Position numbers and translations under genes: made by a program
Notes under the pieces: generated by a model
Databases searched by the model: none
Told to the model about the DNA's origin: nothing
Seen by the model: only the letters and a program-made list of their open reading frames with translations
Part shown: positions 8,579 through 17,428 of the stretch, in pieces
Position numbering within the stretch: the first letter of the stretch is position 1
Layout of the letters: the number at the start of each line of letters is the position of its first letter
Source: Fischerella sp. CENA71
GTDB taxonomy: Bacteria > Cyanobacteriota > Cyanobacteriia > Cyanobacteriales > Nostocaceae
Direction of reading: 5' to 3'
Assembly (NCBI GenBank): GCA_024239075.1
Contig: JANBVI010000036.1
Coordinates: 1-43,764 of the forward strand
Length of the DNA stretch: 43,764 nucleotides

Positions 8579-8958
8579 ATGGCTACAGAAATTTTACTCA
8601 ACAATTAAAACTCTTGTAATGATAAGCTTTTGAGTCTATGTAGGTATATTTGCAGGGGGAAGTCCAGCCTAAAAAATCCCCATTGCTGCCTCTGTCTTGG
8701 GTTATTTGTTCTTAGTCAATCCCTTTGAATGCGTCAGCTTCCGACCTATGTCTATGCTCTCACGCCCGTTTAATAAACTGGCGATCAATTGGAGATTGAA
8801 TAAGTAAACAAAATTAATCAATTAAAAAGAGAACTTAGGCTACCGTAGCTGGTTTAATAGATAAGCGATCGCGTCGGTCAACTTGTCTAGTCTACTCAGT
8901 ATAGTAATTTAGGTTTAGTATTCTTCCTTACCAATATCCCTGCATGGAGGTTTGCGTT
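8579..8958 (+). other. Gene-free stretch upstream of the DUF5996 gene
   Basis: No credible gene. From 8812 onward the sequence is repeated at 43530-43764, upstream of the second DUF5996 copy, and includes a HIP1 octamer within AAGCGATCGCGTCGG. The conserved 147-bp leader shared by the two copies probably holds the promoter. The ribosome binding site GGAGG at 8946-8950 is nine bases from the ATG at 8959. Confidence 0.5.
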
Positions 8959-9046
8959 ATGGTAGAACCTGTTCATGGCACACTCACTGATACCATTTGG
9001 CCCAGTCTGCCTGTTGCGAAATGGCAAGATACATATGCAACGCTGC
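8812..9046 (+). repeat. Direct repeat, copy 1 (partner 43530-43764)
   Basis: By eye, 235 bp align without gaps to 43530-43764 with about seven substitutions. The repeat covers the upstream region and first 88 bp of the DUF5996 gene. The second copy runs off the end of the window, so the full repeat is probably longer. The copies are 34.7 kb apart in the same orientation. Confidence 0.9.
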
Positions 9047-9912
9047 ATCTGTGGACTCAAATCATTGGTAAGATTCGGCTGGCGCTGGCTCCCAAACTTA
9101 ACCACTGGTGGCACTCTACACTTTATGTAACCCCACGTGGACTAACAACCTCTTCAATTGCTTACGAAGCACGCACCTTAGAGATTAGCTTTGACTTTCT
9201 TGAGCATCAGTTACAAATCGATACTAGCGACGGCATAAGGCGAACAATCGCGCTTGTTCCCCGCTCTGTAGCTGACTTCTACCAGGATGTTATGGGTACA
9301 CTCAGCGCAATTGACATCCCCGTTCGGATTTGGACAATGCCACAAGAACTAGACCAGCCAATTCCCTTTGAGCAAGATTATGTACATGCAGCTTATGATC
9401 CTCAGTACGCCCAGAGGTTTTGGCGGATTCTGGTGCAAGCAGATCGGGTCATGAAAGTATTTCGCTCACGTTTTATTGGTAAATCTAGCCCTGTACACTT
9501 TTTCTGGGGCAGCTTTGACTTGGCTGTTACCCGCTTCTCTGGGCGTCGCGCTCGGGAGCATCCAGGTGTAGTTCCCAACATGGCAGATTGGGTGACAAAA
9601 GAAGCTTACTCCCATGAAGTGAGCAGCTGTGGGTTTTGGCCTGGTGGTGGGGCAGTGGCAGAACCTGTTTTTTACTCCTATGCCTACCCAGAACCGGAGG
9701 GATTTAAAGACTACCCCATCCAGCCAAAGAAGGCATTTTATAGTTCCGATATGCGAGAGTTCATTTTGCCCTATGAAGCAGTGCGGCGAGCTGATCACCC
9801 AGATGCAGTACTCCTTACCTTTTTGCAGAGTACCTATGATGCAGCTGCAAATAGTGGAAATTGGGAGCGAGCAGCGTTGGAATCTACCTCACAACTTACA
9901 ATTGGTTTTTAG
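8959..9912 (+). CDS. DUF5996 family protein
   Basis: A 317-residue protein of the DUF5996 family, biochemical function unknown. Family features visible are WPSLPVAKWQDTYATLHLWTQIIGKIRL at the start, HWWHSTLYVTPRGLTT, FFWGSFDLAVTRFSGR, and the C-terminal FWPGGG and PAFYSY-like (PVFYSYAYPEP) blocks. No signal peptide or membrane segment. The ATG at 8959 is chosen over the in-frame ATG at 8944 because GGAGG lies at an ideal distance from 8959 and the earlier ATG overlaps it. A second, near-identical copy begins at 43677. Confidence 0.85.
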   Translation: MVEPVHGTLTDTIWPSLPVAKWQDTYATLHLWTQIIGKIRLALAPKLNHWWHSTLYVTPRGLTTSSIAYEARTLEISFDFLEHQLQIDTSDGIRRTIALVPRSVADFYQDVMGTLSAIDIPVRIWTMPQELDQPIPFEQDYVHAAYDPQYAQRFWRILVQADRVMKVFRSRFIGKSSPVHFFWGSFDLAVTRFSGRRAREHPGVVPNMADWVTKEAYSHEVSSCGFWPGGGAVAEPVFYSYAYPEPEGFKDYPIQPKKAFYSSDMREFILPYEAVRRADHPDAVLLTFLQSTYDAAANSGNWERAALESTSQLTIGF

Positions 9913-9985
9913 ACTATTAACTGACACTGTTAGTGAAATATATCTTAATAATTAAAAGCCTTATTATTCCGTAGGTTACGTAGAG

Positions 9986-10712
9986 CTATTCATTAAAAAG
10001 AGAAACAAATTCCAAATATTTGCCACTAAACAACCCGCAATCGCTCAACTTTAGATCGGGAATCACCAGCAGCGCCATGAACGAAAGTGTCATAAATGGT
10101 GCTAATAATTGAGAACCCAGACGTTTTGCCCAAGCATCCATTTGAGCATACTGTTTTGCAACTATGTAGCCGTCTACATCACTCATCAGTCCAGCTACAG
10201 GTAAAGTCAGCACTTGGATAGCATTGCTTTCTACTACAGCAATACCTCCTTTAGCGTCAATCACCGCATTCACAGCCGCGCAAAGTTCCTCATCAGTTGT
10301 AGCAACAGCCACGATATTGTGGGAATCATGAGCAACACTAGAGGCGATCGCACCTCGTTTGAGTCCAAAATTCTGAATTAATGCTACGGCGGGTGGAGTA
10401 TTTTGGTAACGGTTGACAACGGTAATTTTGAGAACATCATGTTCTATATCTGCGGTAACTTCGCCATTTTGAATATGGGCAGGTAGATGCTTTTCAGTTG
10501 TGATTAACTGACCGTCAACTACTGTGATCGCGCACCAAACACTATTGTGAATGGTGTTTGAGCAGCATTGGCAAGCATAAAGCGAATCCCGACTAATCCC
10601 AGAACGTTGGCAATTTCGTGGGGATCGGAAACTGCTGCAACCGTACCATGCACCGTTGCCAGACGGGCGAATTCAGTTGGTACAAGCATAGAACTTTCAA
10701 TATGAACAATCC
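9986..10712 (-). pseudogene. ade: Adenine deaminase, internally deleted
   Basis: The right-hand part (about 10712-10531) encodes the metal-binding amidohydrolase segment [38 protein letters not shown]. It joins, in a different frame near 10531, to the C-terminal part ([36 protein letters not shown], then [17 protein letters not shown] and [27 protein letters not shown]). About 200 central residues and the true N-terminus are missing. Intact enzymes deaminate adenine to hypoxanthine; this copy cannot. Confidence 0.85.
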
Positions 10713-10716
10713 AACA

Positions 10717-10745
10717 ATATTTGCCGACCATTGGTCGGCAAATTC
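10717..10745. repeat. Perfect hairpin at the broken 5' edge of ade
   Basis: TTGCCGACCA (10721-10730) faces TGGTCGGCAA (10732-10741) across one base, with further AT pairing on both sides. It sits exactly where adenine deaminase similarity begins, so it may mark the breakpoint or be the remaining half of an inserted hairpin element. Not obviously related to the other repeats. Confidence 0.5.
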
Positions 10746-10799
10746 CAATGCCGAGCGATTGTTGTGTTGTATGAACGTTTGGCATAGGCGTTGTCAGTA

Positions 10800-10926
10800 A
10801 GGGATCTCGGTGAAAATAAAAAGGAGCGTGCCCTATCAAATATATTTTGGCTTAGTCCAAGGATTGATGAGCGTTCCGCCTAAGAGGCGGAACGCGAGGG
10901 CACCGATATTTTATTAATTGGAAAGG
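10800..10926 (+). repeat. Hairpin repeat, type 1 copy B
   Basis: Shares CCCTATCAAATATATTTTGG, a GCGTTCCGCC...GGCGGAACGC hairpin (10871-10895), the right end AGGGCACCGATATTTTATT, and the trailing TTGGAAAGGCCTT with the copies at 3088 and 15492. The left arm (AATAAAAAGGAGCGTGCCCT) pairs only partly with the right arm. It also has the GGGATCTC leader seen beside copy C. It lies between the broken ade and ggt fragments. Confidence 0.75.
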
Positions 10927-10928
10927 CC

Positions 10929-11412
10929 TTAGCAGATAATAACTCCCACACCACTTCGACGTGAATCTCCTGCCGCCTGCATGAGTCCAGTGGCTGTTTT
11001 TGAGACTGTATTTACACCGCCAAAAAACATATTCTTTTCCTGCCATGAAATGAATTTTGTATCGTTGTCAATTAGCAGGTTTACCAGATCTTGTTGGTGA
11101 AAACCTGGTTCAATATTAAAGATATTATTATCCCAGTGGCATCGTGGACTTTCTACCGCTTGACAAACAGGCATTTGCCAGTCAATTAAGTTAGAAAGAA
11201 CTTGGAAAATAGCCGTACGAATTCGCTTTGAACCGCCAGAGCCTAAAACGATTTCTGGCTTGCCATCTTTGAGTACAATCGTAGGTGACATCATTGAAGA
11301 AATTCTTTGATTTTCTAGCCAAGTATGGAATCCTTGAGGATTTAAATCATCTTCACCGAGCATATTATTAACCATAATTCCTGTTCCTGGAATGATGTAG
11401 CCAGAACCTTCA
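10929..11412 (-). pseudogene. ggt: Gamma-glutamyltransferase, C-terminal fragment
   Basis: The sequence encodes the small-subunit region of gamma-glutamyltranspeptidase: GEGSGYIIPGTGIMVNNMLGEDDLNPQGFHTW, then SSMMSPTIVLKDGKPEIVLGSGGSKRIRTAIFQ, ending with ADSRRSGVG-like residues (GDSRRSGVGVIIC) and a natural stop. The large subunit and the catalytic threonine of the small subunit are lost upstream, where an inverted-repeat element end begins at about 11421. The right boundary is flanked by hairpin copy B. Non-functional. Confidence 0.85.
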
Positions 11413-11420
11413 CCATGTGG

Positions 11421-11769
11421 GGGTAAAAGTAGCCAAAGCGCATTTTGCCGCCATGCGTCGTCTGTAAAGCTTACTCAGACTAGGCTTTAGAAAAAAAAAA
11501 CTAACTTTTACCTAAAATTTAGGATTTGGCAGACCAGATCCACTACATTTAGCCGTACCATTTGAACCCCTCTAATTTTTGGGGTCTGAAACCCTTGTGG
11601 CTACGTGACAAAATGCTGTGCTAAAAACTAGTGACTTTTACTGGTACAGCCAAAACAAGCTTTTTCTCAGTTTTTTGATAAAAACAGCGATTTTATTTCT
11701 GTAACTCTTTCATGGCAAGCCTTTCAAGCTTTACGTGGCGGCAAAATCTGTCTTGGCTACTTTTACCCC
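11421..11769. mobile_element. 350-bp element with 34-bp terminal inverted repeats, no transposase
   Basis: The ends GGGGTAAAAGTAGCCAA (from 11423) and its complement (to 11768) match perfectly for 17 bp, diverge for about six, then match again over TTTTGCCGCCA. The length of the repeat and its GGGG start resemble Tn3-family ends (38 bp), so this could be a miniature Tn3-type element, but the family is not certain. Between the ends there is no open frame. No obvious target duplication was seen. Confidence 0.6.
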
Positions 11770-11927
11770 TAATTGAACTGAGATTTTACTATGGCAAAAT
11801 CTCAAAGGAATTATACAAACTCAAATTGCTGCTTTTCGGAAAAGTTGCTTATACTTTTTAGTCTTGATTTTACGTAAAATAGAATAATTTTTTTAATATA
11901 ATTTTATATAAGTTCGTTTATTTGGAC

Positions 11928-12491
11928 TTAGTTTTGTGATAGCCACTCAATCACTTTTTCTACATTTTTATCGGGTGGAAATACAGGATAGAAAACCTTT
12001 TCAATTCGCCCGTCGAAGATGATAAGTGTTAACCTCTTAATTAAGGTCATCGACTCAATTTTAAAGGTTGGTAATTGTAACGCTCTAGTAAAAGCTAGTT
12101 CTAAATCACTCAACAATTCAAAGGGGAGGTGGAGCCGCTCAACTGCCTCTTGCTGATATTCTGGATTCTGTGTGCTGAGACCAAAAACCCCTGCACCAAG
12201 TGCTTGTAACTCTTGGTAATGGTTTCTAAATGTACAAGACTGCGGTGTACATCCCCTGGCTCCGGGAATTTCATTCCAGCCTTTAGGCGGGTCTTTGTCA
12301 GGTCTACCAGTGCGTGGATAGCAGTATACAACAGTTCTTCCAGTCAGAGTTGCTAAATCCACAATACGTCCGGCTGTTGAGATCAAGGGAACAGAAGGGA
12401 TTTGTATACCCAAAAGATGGTTACAAGCTCCATCATCAAAAGGTACTGGAAGATTTTGGGGTAACTCGTACAAATTATCCATTCTTGGCAT
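11928..12491 (-). CDS. Peroxiredoxin, PrxQ/redoxin-like
   Basis: A 187-residue thioredoxin-fold peroxidase. The block VVYCYPRTGRPDKDPPKGWNEIPGARGCTPQSCTF contains the peroxidatic and second cysteines (Cys81 and Cys86) with the GCTPQSC signature of a cyanobacterial peroxiredoxin group. It would reduce hydroperoxides using thioredoxin-type donors in the cytosol. Length is normal and the ends look natural. It is monocistronic, flanked by mobile DNA on both sides. MDNLYEL (12482) is a possible shorter start. Confidence 0.85.
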   Translation of the reverse strand: MPRMDNLYELPQNLPVPFDDGACNHLLGIQIPSVPLISTAGRIVDLATLTGRTVVYCYPRTGRPDKDPPKGWNEIPGARGCTPQSCTFRNHYQELQALGAGVFGLSTQNPEYQQEAVERLHLPFELLSDLELAFTRALQLPTFKIESMTLIKRLTLIIFDGRIEKVFYPVFPPDKNVEKVIEWLSQN

Positions 12492-12822
12492 GAGATTTTT
12501 CCTTTCCAGTATGTTTTTACTTTGCTGTACTATGCAAAAAGTTGGCTCTTTGTCAGTAGCGCTTTAGAGCGAGTCAGAAAATCCTGTTGCTTACTTTTTG
12601 TTTACTCGTGCTATTTTCCATAACTAAAAGTAATGATTAAGATTATCGCATTTCACCAAATTCCTTGATATCTTCCACTAACTCTCTGGTAAGTAGTAAA
12701 GCAAAAATATTTATACATTTAATGATATAGTATCTACTGGGAAATAAGATAAAAAGTAAAGGTGTAGGTGTGCGTTTTATTAGAGGATTAAGTTGAGAAA
12801 CTATCGGGATACTAGAAAGGAT

Positions 12823-13667
12823 GGTTGTGTTGCAAAAATAATTTGAGGACAGACGATCCTCCTCGCTTCCCCGCTTCCTATGCCGCCACTCCAAAAATTT
12901 GAGACACAAACTCTACTTGAGCCTGGATATCTCCTTTGGCAACACCTTGAACTTGACCTTTGCGGATCATGTTCATCGCTTCATAACCTCTCAATGTTCG
13001 TCGGGCCGTGTTGAACGAACCAAAGCCCATGCCCGGATTGACCAATCGTTTGATGAACCGATGGTCTTGCTCCACAATATTATTGGGGTACTTGACTCTT
13101 CGTAGTTCAGTGGTTTCGGTCAGAGTTTGATCTTCTTGGAGTGAGTCAATTGCCGGGGGATAAGCCGCATTCTTATCCACATTTATAACCCGTGGTGTCT
13201 GGTTATGCTCAGCATTCATTGCCTTGCGGAAAAATCGTTCTGAGGAGCGCGCATCCCGTTTGGCACTCAGCATAAAGTCAAGGGTATTGCCAGCAGAATC
13301 GACAGCTCGCTACAAATACTTCCACTCGCCCTTGACTTTTATATAGGTTTCATCTGCTCGCCATAAGTCATTAGTTGGTTTCAAGTGTGGCCTGCATCGC
13401 TTGTCCAGTTCGCCAGCATAAACCTGGACCCATCGATACACCGTTGTGTGGTCTACGGTTAGTCCCCGCTCCAGCATCATCTCCTCCAGATGACGGTACG
13501 AGAGCGGATATCGTAAGTACCAGCCAACGCACAACAGAATGATGTTTGATTGGAAGTGACGCCACTTGAAAGGGTGCTTGGGGTTCATGGACGAAGTGGG
13601 TTTGACAAGCTATACTAAGTACAAATACTACCTCTACCAGACTACCACTAGTTTTTGCAACACAACC
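12823..13667 (-). mobile_element. IS6-family insertion sequence
   Basis: Perfect 16-bp ends GGTTGTGTTGCAAAAA at 12823-12838 and its complement at 13652-13667 bound an 845-bp element with one minus-strand transposase. Ends and length are typical of IS6/IS26-like elements. The eight bases flanking each side do not match, so no target duplication remains, consistent with replicative rearrangement or a later deletion. Confidence 0.85.
12878..13588 (-). pseudogene. IS6-family transposase with an in-frame amber stop
   Basis: The N-terminal half (FKWRHFQSNIILLCVGWYLRYPLSYRHLEEMM, then VDHTTVYRWVQVYAGELDKR and WRADETYIKVKGEWKYL) contains the first DDE aspartate. A TAG at 13307-13309 then interrupts, and the same frame continues RAVDSAGNTLDFMLSAKRD, VDKNAAYPPAI, NNIVEQDHRFIKRLVNPGMGF. 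Only the single stop codon separates the halves, so inactivation looks recent, or the stop is suppressed. The family codes tyrosine at this place. Confidence 0.85.
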
Positions 13668-13744
13668 TCAATTTGTGGATGGGATTACATCACTTCCGCT
13701 TTATTAAGTGCAACTTCATAGAGAATTGGTATAACTATATGAAT

Positions 13745-14630
13745 CTATCCCACTAATACCAGCAATATGATAATCTGCTCTTGATAACGGTAAGTTTGAT
13801 CTAGGGTATGGCTGGGCGATTTGAAGGATTAAGCGACTTGGAATGGAAGTTGTTTAAAGATATATTCCCCAAGGAACCAGAAAAACGTGATCGCGGAATG
13901 CCTCATGCGCCATTTCGTCACGTACTGAACACATTGCTGTATATATTGATAACAGGCTGTCGTTGGTGCGATGTCCCAAAGGGAGAAATCTGGGCATCAA
14001 AAAGTGCAGCGCACAGATGGCTTAAGCGTTGGGAAGCAGATGGAACGTTAGAAAATTTACAAGCACGAATCTTGGGAATGGCGGAAGAAAGAGGTTTCAT
14101 CAACTGGAATTACGGTGAAGTTGATGGGTCTTTTTCCCCCTGGCAAAGGTGGCGGTGAAGGTGTTAAGTACGGACATAAAGGTAAAGGAATTTTAATACA
14201 CACCTTGACTGATGGTAATGGTATGCCCTTGGCTAATCGCACAACCCCAGCAAACGGTAGTGAAAGAGATCAAGTTATACCTCTGTTAGATAGTGTCAAG
14301 GTTAAAACTAATAGACCCGGTAGACCTCGTAAACGAGTAAAGGTGTTAGCTGCGGATAAAGGTTACGATTCCAAGGATAAACGTGCTGCTTTGCGTAGAC
14401 GCGGTATTAGACCACAATTACCCAAGCGTGTTTGGAAGACCAAGAAAAATCGAGGCAGACCAATTAAAATATCAGTTCCACGCTTTCAGCAAGAACGTTG
14501 TTTCGCCTGGTATCAAAGAAAATATCGCCGTCTCGTTGTGCGATGGGAGCGAATTTCTGCGTGCTTCAACGCTTTTCTTTCTCTAGCCACAATTCATATC
14601 TGGATTAACAGAATTTTATTAGTGGGATAG
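13745..14630 (+). mobile_element. IS5-family (IS427-like) insertion sequence
   Basis: CTATCCCACTAATA (13745-13758) and its complement (14617-14630) form 14-bp inverted ends around a two-frame transposase, 886 bp in all. The element lies 77 bp right of the IS6 element, suggesting an insertion hot spot or a nested history. No target duplication could be recognised. Confidence 0.8.
13808..14630 (+). CDS. IS5-family transposase, two frames joined by a +1 shift
   Basis: The first frame (13808-14158, MAGRFEGLSDLEWKLFKDIF) carries the helix-turn-helix region and ends in EVDGSFSPWQRWR. The second (from 14115) carries GKGGGEGVKYGHKGKG, DKGYDSKDKRAALRRRGI and the C-terminal catalytic region. Skipping one base within TCCCCCTGGC gives the family sequence DGSFSPGKGGGE, so a programmed +1 (or -2) shift in a C-rich run is likely, as in other IS427-type elements. 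It could be active. Confidence 0.8.
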
Positions 14631-14791
14631 GTTCCTAACAATATGCTCTTCATCGCTGATGAAGCAAGGATAAACTGGATAGCCATGGGTAACATAAAAA
14701 GCTGTTTCTAAAGAAATATAAAGAGAACAAAATCAGGCGAGCACCTTCAAATGAAGATTGATTTTAAAGCAATACAGTAGTCATTTTCAAA

Positions 14792-15493
14792 ATGAAAAAC
14801 GGTATCTTGAAGTGGGTTGTCATCTTTAGTTTATGTACCTTGTTAGCAACTTCGCTACCCGTCTTTGGTCAAGGTAAGAGTACACAGAGTTCTTTGACAA
14901 AAGAAGCTCTTAAAAGCGAAACCACAAAAGCGTTTCCGAATTTTCCCTTAGTATACTTTGGCTCAGGAAGGTTTAAGGAAGTCGGCAATCCCCAAAATCA
15001 ACTGGTGTCCACCTATGAGTTCGATATGAAGCAGGGCATCAACCGCGAACTAGCTTACTATATTGATAAGGAGGTTCTGATCTATAACGTATATGACCTC
15101 GATTCGTCTGATGGTACAAACCCAGACAAAGAGTACTTCATCCAAAAAGATCCGAACACCGGGGCAACGAGGTGTACCCTCAACCCCTTACCACTGCCGA
15201 ACGTGTTTAGTCGTGACTGGTGGTTAGCCAACAACATGGTTTACAAGGGTATAAGCACCATTAACGGTTTCTCTGTTGATTGCTGGAGGGGCGTGATTCC
15301 TGGAACGGAGATATTGGTTCGGTTCTGCAATCGCTCCGACAAATACCCTGATTTTGCTCCTATTCTCAAGAAAATTGGAACCTTTGAGTACTACGATCAC
15401 TACGGCGAATCTAGGGAGGAATTGAGCTACCCCACTGACTTTTTTAAGCTACCTCAACTGTGCGATGCCAACAGCCAAGGCCTTTCCAATTAA
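14792..15493 (+). CDS. Exported protein of unknown function
   Basis: A 233-residue protein with a clear N-terminal signal sequence (MKNGILKWVVIFSLCTLLAT, cleavage predicted near residue 26). The mature part has four spaced cysteines (RCTLN, DCWRG, FCNRSD, LCDAN) that could form two disulfides, and aromatic-rich motifs (SRDWWLANNMVYKG, EYYDHYGESREELSYPTDFF). No family recognised. The last codons and stop (QGLSN) run into the conserved edge of a hairpin repeat (from about 15476), so the native C-terminus may have been replaced by the insertion. Confidence 0.7.
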   Translation: MKNGILKWVVIFSLCTLLATSLPVFGQGKSTQSSLTKEALKSETTKAFPNFPLVYFGSGRFKEVGNPQNQLVSTYEFDMKQGINRELAYYIDKEVLIYNVYDLDSSDGTNPDKEYFIQKDPNTGATRCTLNPLPLPNVFSRDWWLANNMVYKGISTINGFSVDCWRGVIPGTEILVRFCNRSDKYPDFAPILKKIGTFEYYDHYGESREELSYPTDFFKLPQLCDANSQGLSN

Positions 15494-15602
15494 TAAAATA
15501 TCGGTGCCCTCGCGTTCCGCCTGAAGGGCGGAACGCTCACCAATTCTTGGGTTGAGCCAAAGTATATTTGATAGGGCACCGATATTTTATTTTTTGGAGA
15601 TC
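15478..15602 (-). repeat. Hairpin repeat, type 1 copy C (best preserved)
   Basis: AATAAAATATCGGTGCCCT (15492-15510) and its exact complement (15573-15591) form a 19-bp outer stem. A GCGTTCCGCC/GGCGGAACGC hairpin lies next to one end. On the minus strand it reads in the same order as copies A and B: outer arm, CCCTATCAAATATA, spacer, GC hairpin, outer arm, then TTGGAAAGGCCTT. It supplies the stop codon of the exported protein gene. Confidence 0.85.
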
Positions 15603-15689
15603 CCCAACAAAATTCTTGATGGTTGTGTTGCTTCCTTCAAGGGGTGATCGCACCTCTGCAATCTTTGAAAGATTATAAGTACATGGACA

Positions 15690-15793
15690 TTAAAAAACAG
15701 CCAACCTTGGCACAGCCCCTAAAGGGCTGTGCCGCCCACAGCGACAGTCTTTGAGACAAATAGATAACTCATTCCCGTTGGCTGTTTTTTCAG
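15690..15793 (-). repeat. Hairpin repeat, type 2
   Basis: AAAAAACAGCCAAC and its complement GTTGGCTGTTTTTT bound about 100 bp. An internal perfect palindrome GGCACAGCCC/GGGCTGTGCC lies beside one end. Sequence differs from type 1 but the architecture (outer stem, 45-base spacer, GC hairpin, outer stem) is the same. The T-run on the plus strand could also terminate transcription. Confidence 0.75.
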
Positions 15794-15821
15794 GTGGATC
15801 TACTTACCGATTCAAATAGTT

Positions 15822-15970
15822 GGGCGGTTGTTGCTGTTGCTCGTCTTGGTGGCTACCTCGAACATTGAAGCAAAACACCCATTGGTATCCAGGTACTGTG
15901 GTCAGTTTCGTTAAAATTACATGAAAAGAGTGAAGGTTGGCAGCTTGCAAAAGAGACTTAACGGGAAAAG
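15822..15970 (+). pseudogene. Tn5-like (IS4 group) transposase C-terminal remnant
   Basis: Plus-strand translation gives VARLGGYLEH, a stop, then SKTPIGIQVLWSVSLKLHEK and SEGWQLAKET, nearly identical to the C-terminus of the transposase at 23363-24408. It ends with the same inverted-repeat end AGACTTAACGGGAAAAG (15954-15970). Only about 45 codons remain, with a premature stop. Confidence 0.85.
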
Positions 15971-16028
15971 TCACAGAAGATGACAAGTCCTTTAGAGGAT
16001 GTCTGAAAAGTAAAATTTATGCCAATCT

Positions 16029-16299
16029 GGCTTGGTGTTAGTAACGGAAAAATTTTGGTCGTTAGTGAGGTATCGGAATAAACTGTCCCATTTACGATGC
16101 TTGGCTGATCACCACTCAGAAGTCTGCAATAGCGGAAATTCGTTATTTGCGTTTAGGAGGGTCCCATTTTTGGCCTAATTTGGGACAGTTAAAGTTCATA
16201 AACAAGCATAGGAATAGAAAAAAGATGACCTCTAAAAGCCTTGAACTATAAGCTTCTCAGGCTTAACGACCAAAATTTTTCTGCTGCTAAAACTAAGCC
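16029..16299. mobile_element. 271-bp MITE with 37-bp imperfect inverted ends
   Basis: The left arm (16029-16065) and right arm (16263-16299) are complementary at about 30 of 37 positions, including a perfect GAAAAATTTTGGTCGTTA core. The interior contains a second inverted pair AACTGTCCCA/TGGGACAGTT and no gene. A solo copy of the right end occurs at 24805-24844. The parent transposon was not seen in the window. Confidence 0.7.
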
Positions 16300-16377
16300 A
16301 TGCTGTCCTCATAACAACAAGCGCAAAAAGCCGTAGCGATTGGATTAACACTAGTAAAGTAAATCTATCTGTAGTGC

Positions 16378-16653
16378 TTAAGGCGCTACTTTTTCTCGAA
16401 ACTGTTTACCAGCAGAAAATGCAGGCACTTTAATTGCTGGAATTTTGATTGTCTCCTTGGTTTTTGGGTTACGCCCTTCACGTTCGGAGCGTTCACGTCG
16501 CTCGAATGAGCCAAACCCGATTAGCGTTACCTTTTCCCCATTCGCTACAGCTTCGGTTACGACTTCTAAAAAAGCTGAGATGATTTCATCGGTTTGCTTT
16601 TTTGTGATGTTGGTCTTTGCTGCCACAGCATCTACTAATTCACTTTTGTTCAT
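16378..16653 (-). CDS. HU-family nucleoid DNA-binding protein
   Basis: A 91-residue histone-like protein: MNKSELVDAVAAKTNITKKQ, then VANGEKVTLIGFGSFERRERSEREGRNPKTKETIKIPAIKVPAFSAGKQF. The GFGSFE and GRNPKTGE-like motifs form the DNA-bending arms. The start at 16653 fits family length and has GAGG eight bases upstream; an in-frame ATG further upstream is rejected. HU compacts DNA and assists recombination, and small HU genes are common on plasmids. Confidence 0.92.
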   Translation of the reverse strand: MNKSELVDAVAAKTNITKKQTDEIISAFLEVVTEAVANGEKVTLIGFGSFERRERSEREGRNPKTKETIKIPAIKVPAFSAGKQFREKVAP

Positions 16654-17013
16654 AAATGACCTCAAAGCATTCAAACAAAGGAAATCTAACATCACTAACT
16701 CGTATTAGGAAAGGAAAAAACCAAGAAAAATCAAGCAATACATCAAACTTAACAATGCAACATCAGAGTTGGAAGATATTCGAGCAAGGCGATCACTGTT
16801 GATAATTTTTTGCTTGGATGCTTTATTATGGCTGTTGTCGGATTCAGCTAATACCATTGTCACACCAGCAACTCAACCTATTCGCAAACAACACAATTGC
16901 ACCCACCCACAACACTAAGGCAGAAAGGTTCTAGAGGCTGTGGAATTTTACCATTGCTTAATCAATGACTAAATAATGCTGTCTGCTCGTCCCATCTCAT
17001 CAATATTCAAACT

Positions 17014-17424
17014 ATGAACATCGACAGATTACAGTCACTCAAGCAAAAATTAACGAATGAGGCAGACTTATCCAATATATGGTTGTTTTACATGGATCAT
17101 TTTGCGGATTATGCAGAATTTACCGATCTGGGTGAGCCTACCTATAATGAATACCTAGATGCTATTATTCACAAAACTTGTGAGCAAATCTTTGGCAGAG
17201 CAGTCAAAATTACTGACTTTTTGCCAATCTACATTGCAGAGTATGGTTTTTTTCATGCCCCTTTCCAAGCTGAACGATGTATTGGAGGTGTGATTTATTT
17301 CGAGGATTTAAAAGTTGGGTTAATTGCAGTGTCGGCAGATTATCCTCCTACTGATGCGGTTAAGTACTCACGTTTTTCTGAGGTGCAACAAGAACCAACA
17401 CCTAATCGCAACGATCTTAACTGA
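17014..17424 (+). CDS. Conserved hypothetical protein, 136 residues
   Basis: A small acidic-to-neutral soluble protein (MNIDRLQSLKQKLTNEADLSNIWLFYMDHFADYAEFTDLG, later QAERCIGGVIYFEDLKVGLIAVSADYPPTDAVKYSRFSE). No function recognised. A truncated paralogue is at 8339-8578, so at least two family members were present. Its stop codon lies four bases before the end of the ISH3-type IS. No membrane segment or signal peptide. Confidence 0.7.
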   Translation: MNIDRLQSLKQKLTNEADLSNIWLFYMDHFADYAEFTDLGEPTYNEYLDAIIHKTCEQIFGRAVKITDFLPIYIAEYGFFHAPFQAERCIGGVIYFEDLKVGLIAVSADYPPTDAVKYSRFSEVQQEPTPNRNDLN

Positions 17425-17428
17425 GATT

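Noticed and set aside
12643-12909. 88-residue minus-strand frame left of the IS6 element
   Set aside because: Overlaps the IS end, low-complexity hydrophobic composition, no ribosome site or family.
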